Source: Halobacteriaceae archaeon Tc-Br11_E2g27 (GTDB lineage Archaea > Halobacteriota > Halobacteria > Halobacteriales > Haloarculaceae). From it: a stretch of 5,194 bases of DNA. Position numbers and translations under genes: made by a program. This document shows positions 4,521 through 5,194 of this stretch, piece by piece. Under the pieces are notes generated by a model. That model saw only the letters and a list, made by a program, of their open reading frames with translations. It was not told where the DNA came from and ran no database searches. Position 1 is the stretch's first letter; each line of letters opens with the position of its first letter. Where the stretch lies: NCBI GenBank assembly GCA_001564135.1, contig LKNH01000201.1, positions 1-5,194 on the forward strand, written 5' to 3'.

Positions 4521-5194
4521 ATGAGCGACGACGACATTTACACGGATGCACTGCATGCTGGTCAGAAGCCAGACCCCGCAACTGGTGCACGCGCACCGCC
4601 AATCTATCAGACGACATCATACGTCTTCGATGATGCCGACCACGCGGCAGACCTCTTCGCCCTTGATGGCGACCCGATGTCCTATGCAGCCGCCTACACT
4701 GGCAAGAACATCTACAGCCGCATCATGAACCCAACGACGATGATGCTCGAAAACCGCCTTGCAAAGCTCGAAGGCGGCATCGGCTGTATGACGACCGCCA
4801 GTGGGATGGCCGCGCTTGACTTAGCTACGTTCTTGCTTGCCGAAAGCGGTGACAACATCGTCACGGCGTCGGCACTCTATGGGGGAACGTACACCTACTT
4901 CACACACACAGCTAAACGCCGCGGTATCGAAGCCCGCTTTGTCGATACGCTGGATTACGAGGCCTATGAGGAAGCCATCGACGAGGATACGGCCTACGTC
5001 CACGCTGAGACGATTGGTAACCCGGCCCTTGTGACACCAGATATCGAGCGTCTTGCCGAGATTGCCCACGAGAACGAGGTCCCACTGTTCATTGACAATA
5101 CCTTCGCCACGCCGTATCTCTGCCAGCCGTTCGAACACGGGGCAGACCTCATCTGGGAATCAACTACCAAGTGGATTCACGGGAGTGGGTCGAC
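4521..5194 (+). CDS. metY: O-acetylhomoserine aminocarboxypropyltransferase (sulfhydrylase), N-terminal half
   Basis: PLP-dependent Cys/Met-metabolism enzyme that makes homocysteine from O-acetylhomoserine and sulfide in direct-sulfhydrylation methionine synthesis; cytosolic. Some 224 residues are visible of about 430; the right edge cuts just after the active site. Seen: start motif HAGQKPDPATGARAPPIYQTTSY (12-34); Y65 and R67 in IYSRIMNPT, which contact PLP phosphate across the dimer; the ASGMAA phosphate loop (93-98); E163/N167 in ETIGNP; D192 in IDNTFATPYL, which pairs with the pyridine nitrogen; and S214-T-T-K217, with K217 as the Schiff-base lysine. NIYSRIMNPT is typical of the MetY branch rather than cystathionine synthase/lyase. 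The segment LDGDPMSYAAAYTGK (48-62) is longer than the usual loop here. In haloarchaea metX often follows metY, so it may lie just outside the window (inference). Homocysteine synthase activity toward O-succinylhomoserine cannot be excluded. Confidence 0.92.
   Translation, partial: MSDDDIYTDALHAGQKPDPATGARAPPIYQTTSYVFDDADHAADLFALDGDPMSYAAAYTGKNIYSRIMNPTTMMLENRLAKLEGGIGCMTTASGMAALDLATFLLAESGDNIVTASALYGGTYTYFTHTAKRRGIEARFVDTLDYEAYEEAIDEDTAYVHAETIGNPALVTPDIERLAEIAHENEVPLFIDNTFATPYLCQPFEHGADLIWESTTKWIHGSGS

Noticed and set aside
5189..5194. Window ends exactly on GTCGAC (SalI site), possibly a cloned-fragment boundary
   Set aside because: The same hexamer also occurs near 1144 and 3529, the left end is not such a site, and GTCGAC is common in haloarchaeal DNA. 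The match is probably coincidental.
1..5194. CRISPR arrays, insertion sequences, toxin-antitoxin or defence genes
   Set aside because: No spaced direct repeats, transposase motifs or small acidic/basic gene pairs were seen on either strand. All long frames are accounted for by metabolic, surface or regulatory families.

Overview
The window looks like a chromosomal segment from a haloarchaeon (class Halobacteria). The predicted proteins are strongly acidic. One surface protein has a twin-arginine N-terminus and a PGF-CTERM-like C-terminus. The regulator carries a C-terminal HTH-10 domain of the bacterio-opsin-activator type. Several starts have AT-rich TATA-like boxes about 25-35 bases upstream and no Shine-Dalgarno sequence, as expected for archaeal leaderless or short-leader transcripts. 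By eye the base composition is moderate in GC for this group. The genus cannot be named from the sequence alone.

Layout from left to right. (1) Bases 1-518, minus strand: the N-terminal third of a CrtI/CrtD-type carotenoid desaturase, cut by the left window edge. (2) 610-1302, plus strand: a complete classical short-chain dehydrogenase/reductase, divergent from the desaturase. (3) 1332-2900, minus strand, convergent with the SDR: an exported cupredoxin with two related middle domains, an Asp-rich stalk and a PGF-CTERM-like tail. (4) 2901-3108: a 208-base gap with inverted repeats and no convincing gene. (5) 3109-3663, minus strand: a YkgJ-type cysteine-cluster protein with a probable GTG start. 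(6) 3664-3791: a divergent promoter region with a TATA box for each direction and an imperfect 9+9 inverted repeat around the rightward TATA box. (7) 3792-4436, plus strand: a small HTH-10 regulator with a Cys/His-bearing N-terminal domain. (8) 4521-5194, plus strand: the first half of a MetY-type O-acetylhomoserine sulfhydrylase, cut by the right edge.

There is no mobile element, CRISPR array, tRNA or rRNA in the window. The genes do not form one evident pathway. The tightest functional unit is probably the regulator and the divergent YkgJ gene, which share a control region. The next gene downstream, metY, has its own 84-base upstream gap. Metal or thiol chemistry recurs among the cupredoxin, the Cys-cluster protein, the Cys-bearing regulator and the sulfhydrylase, but a functional link is inference. 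The most interesting signals are the inverted repeat straddling the regulator's TATA box and the unusual cupredoxin/stalk/PGF-CTERM architecture. I see no clear new multi-gene system.
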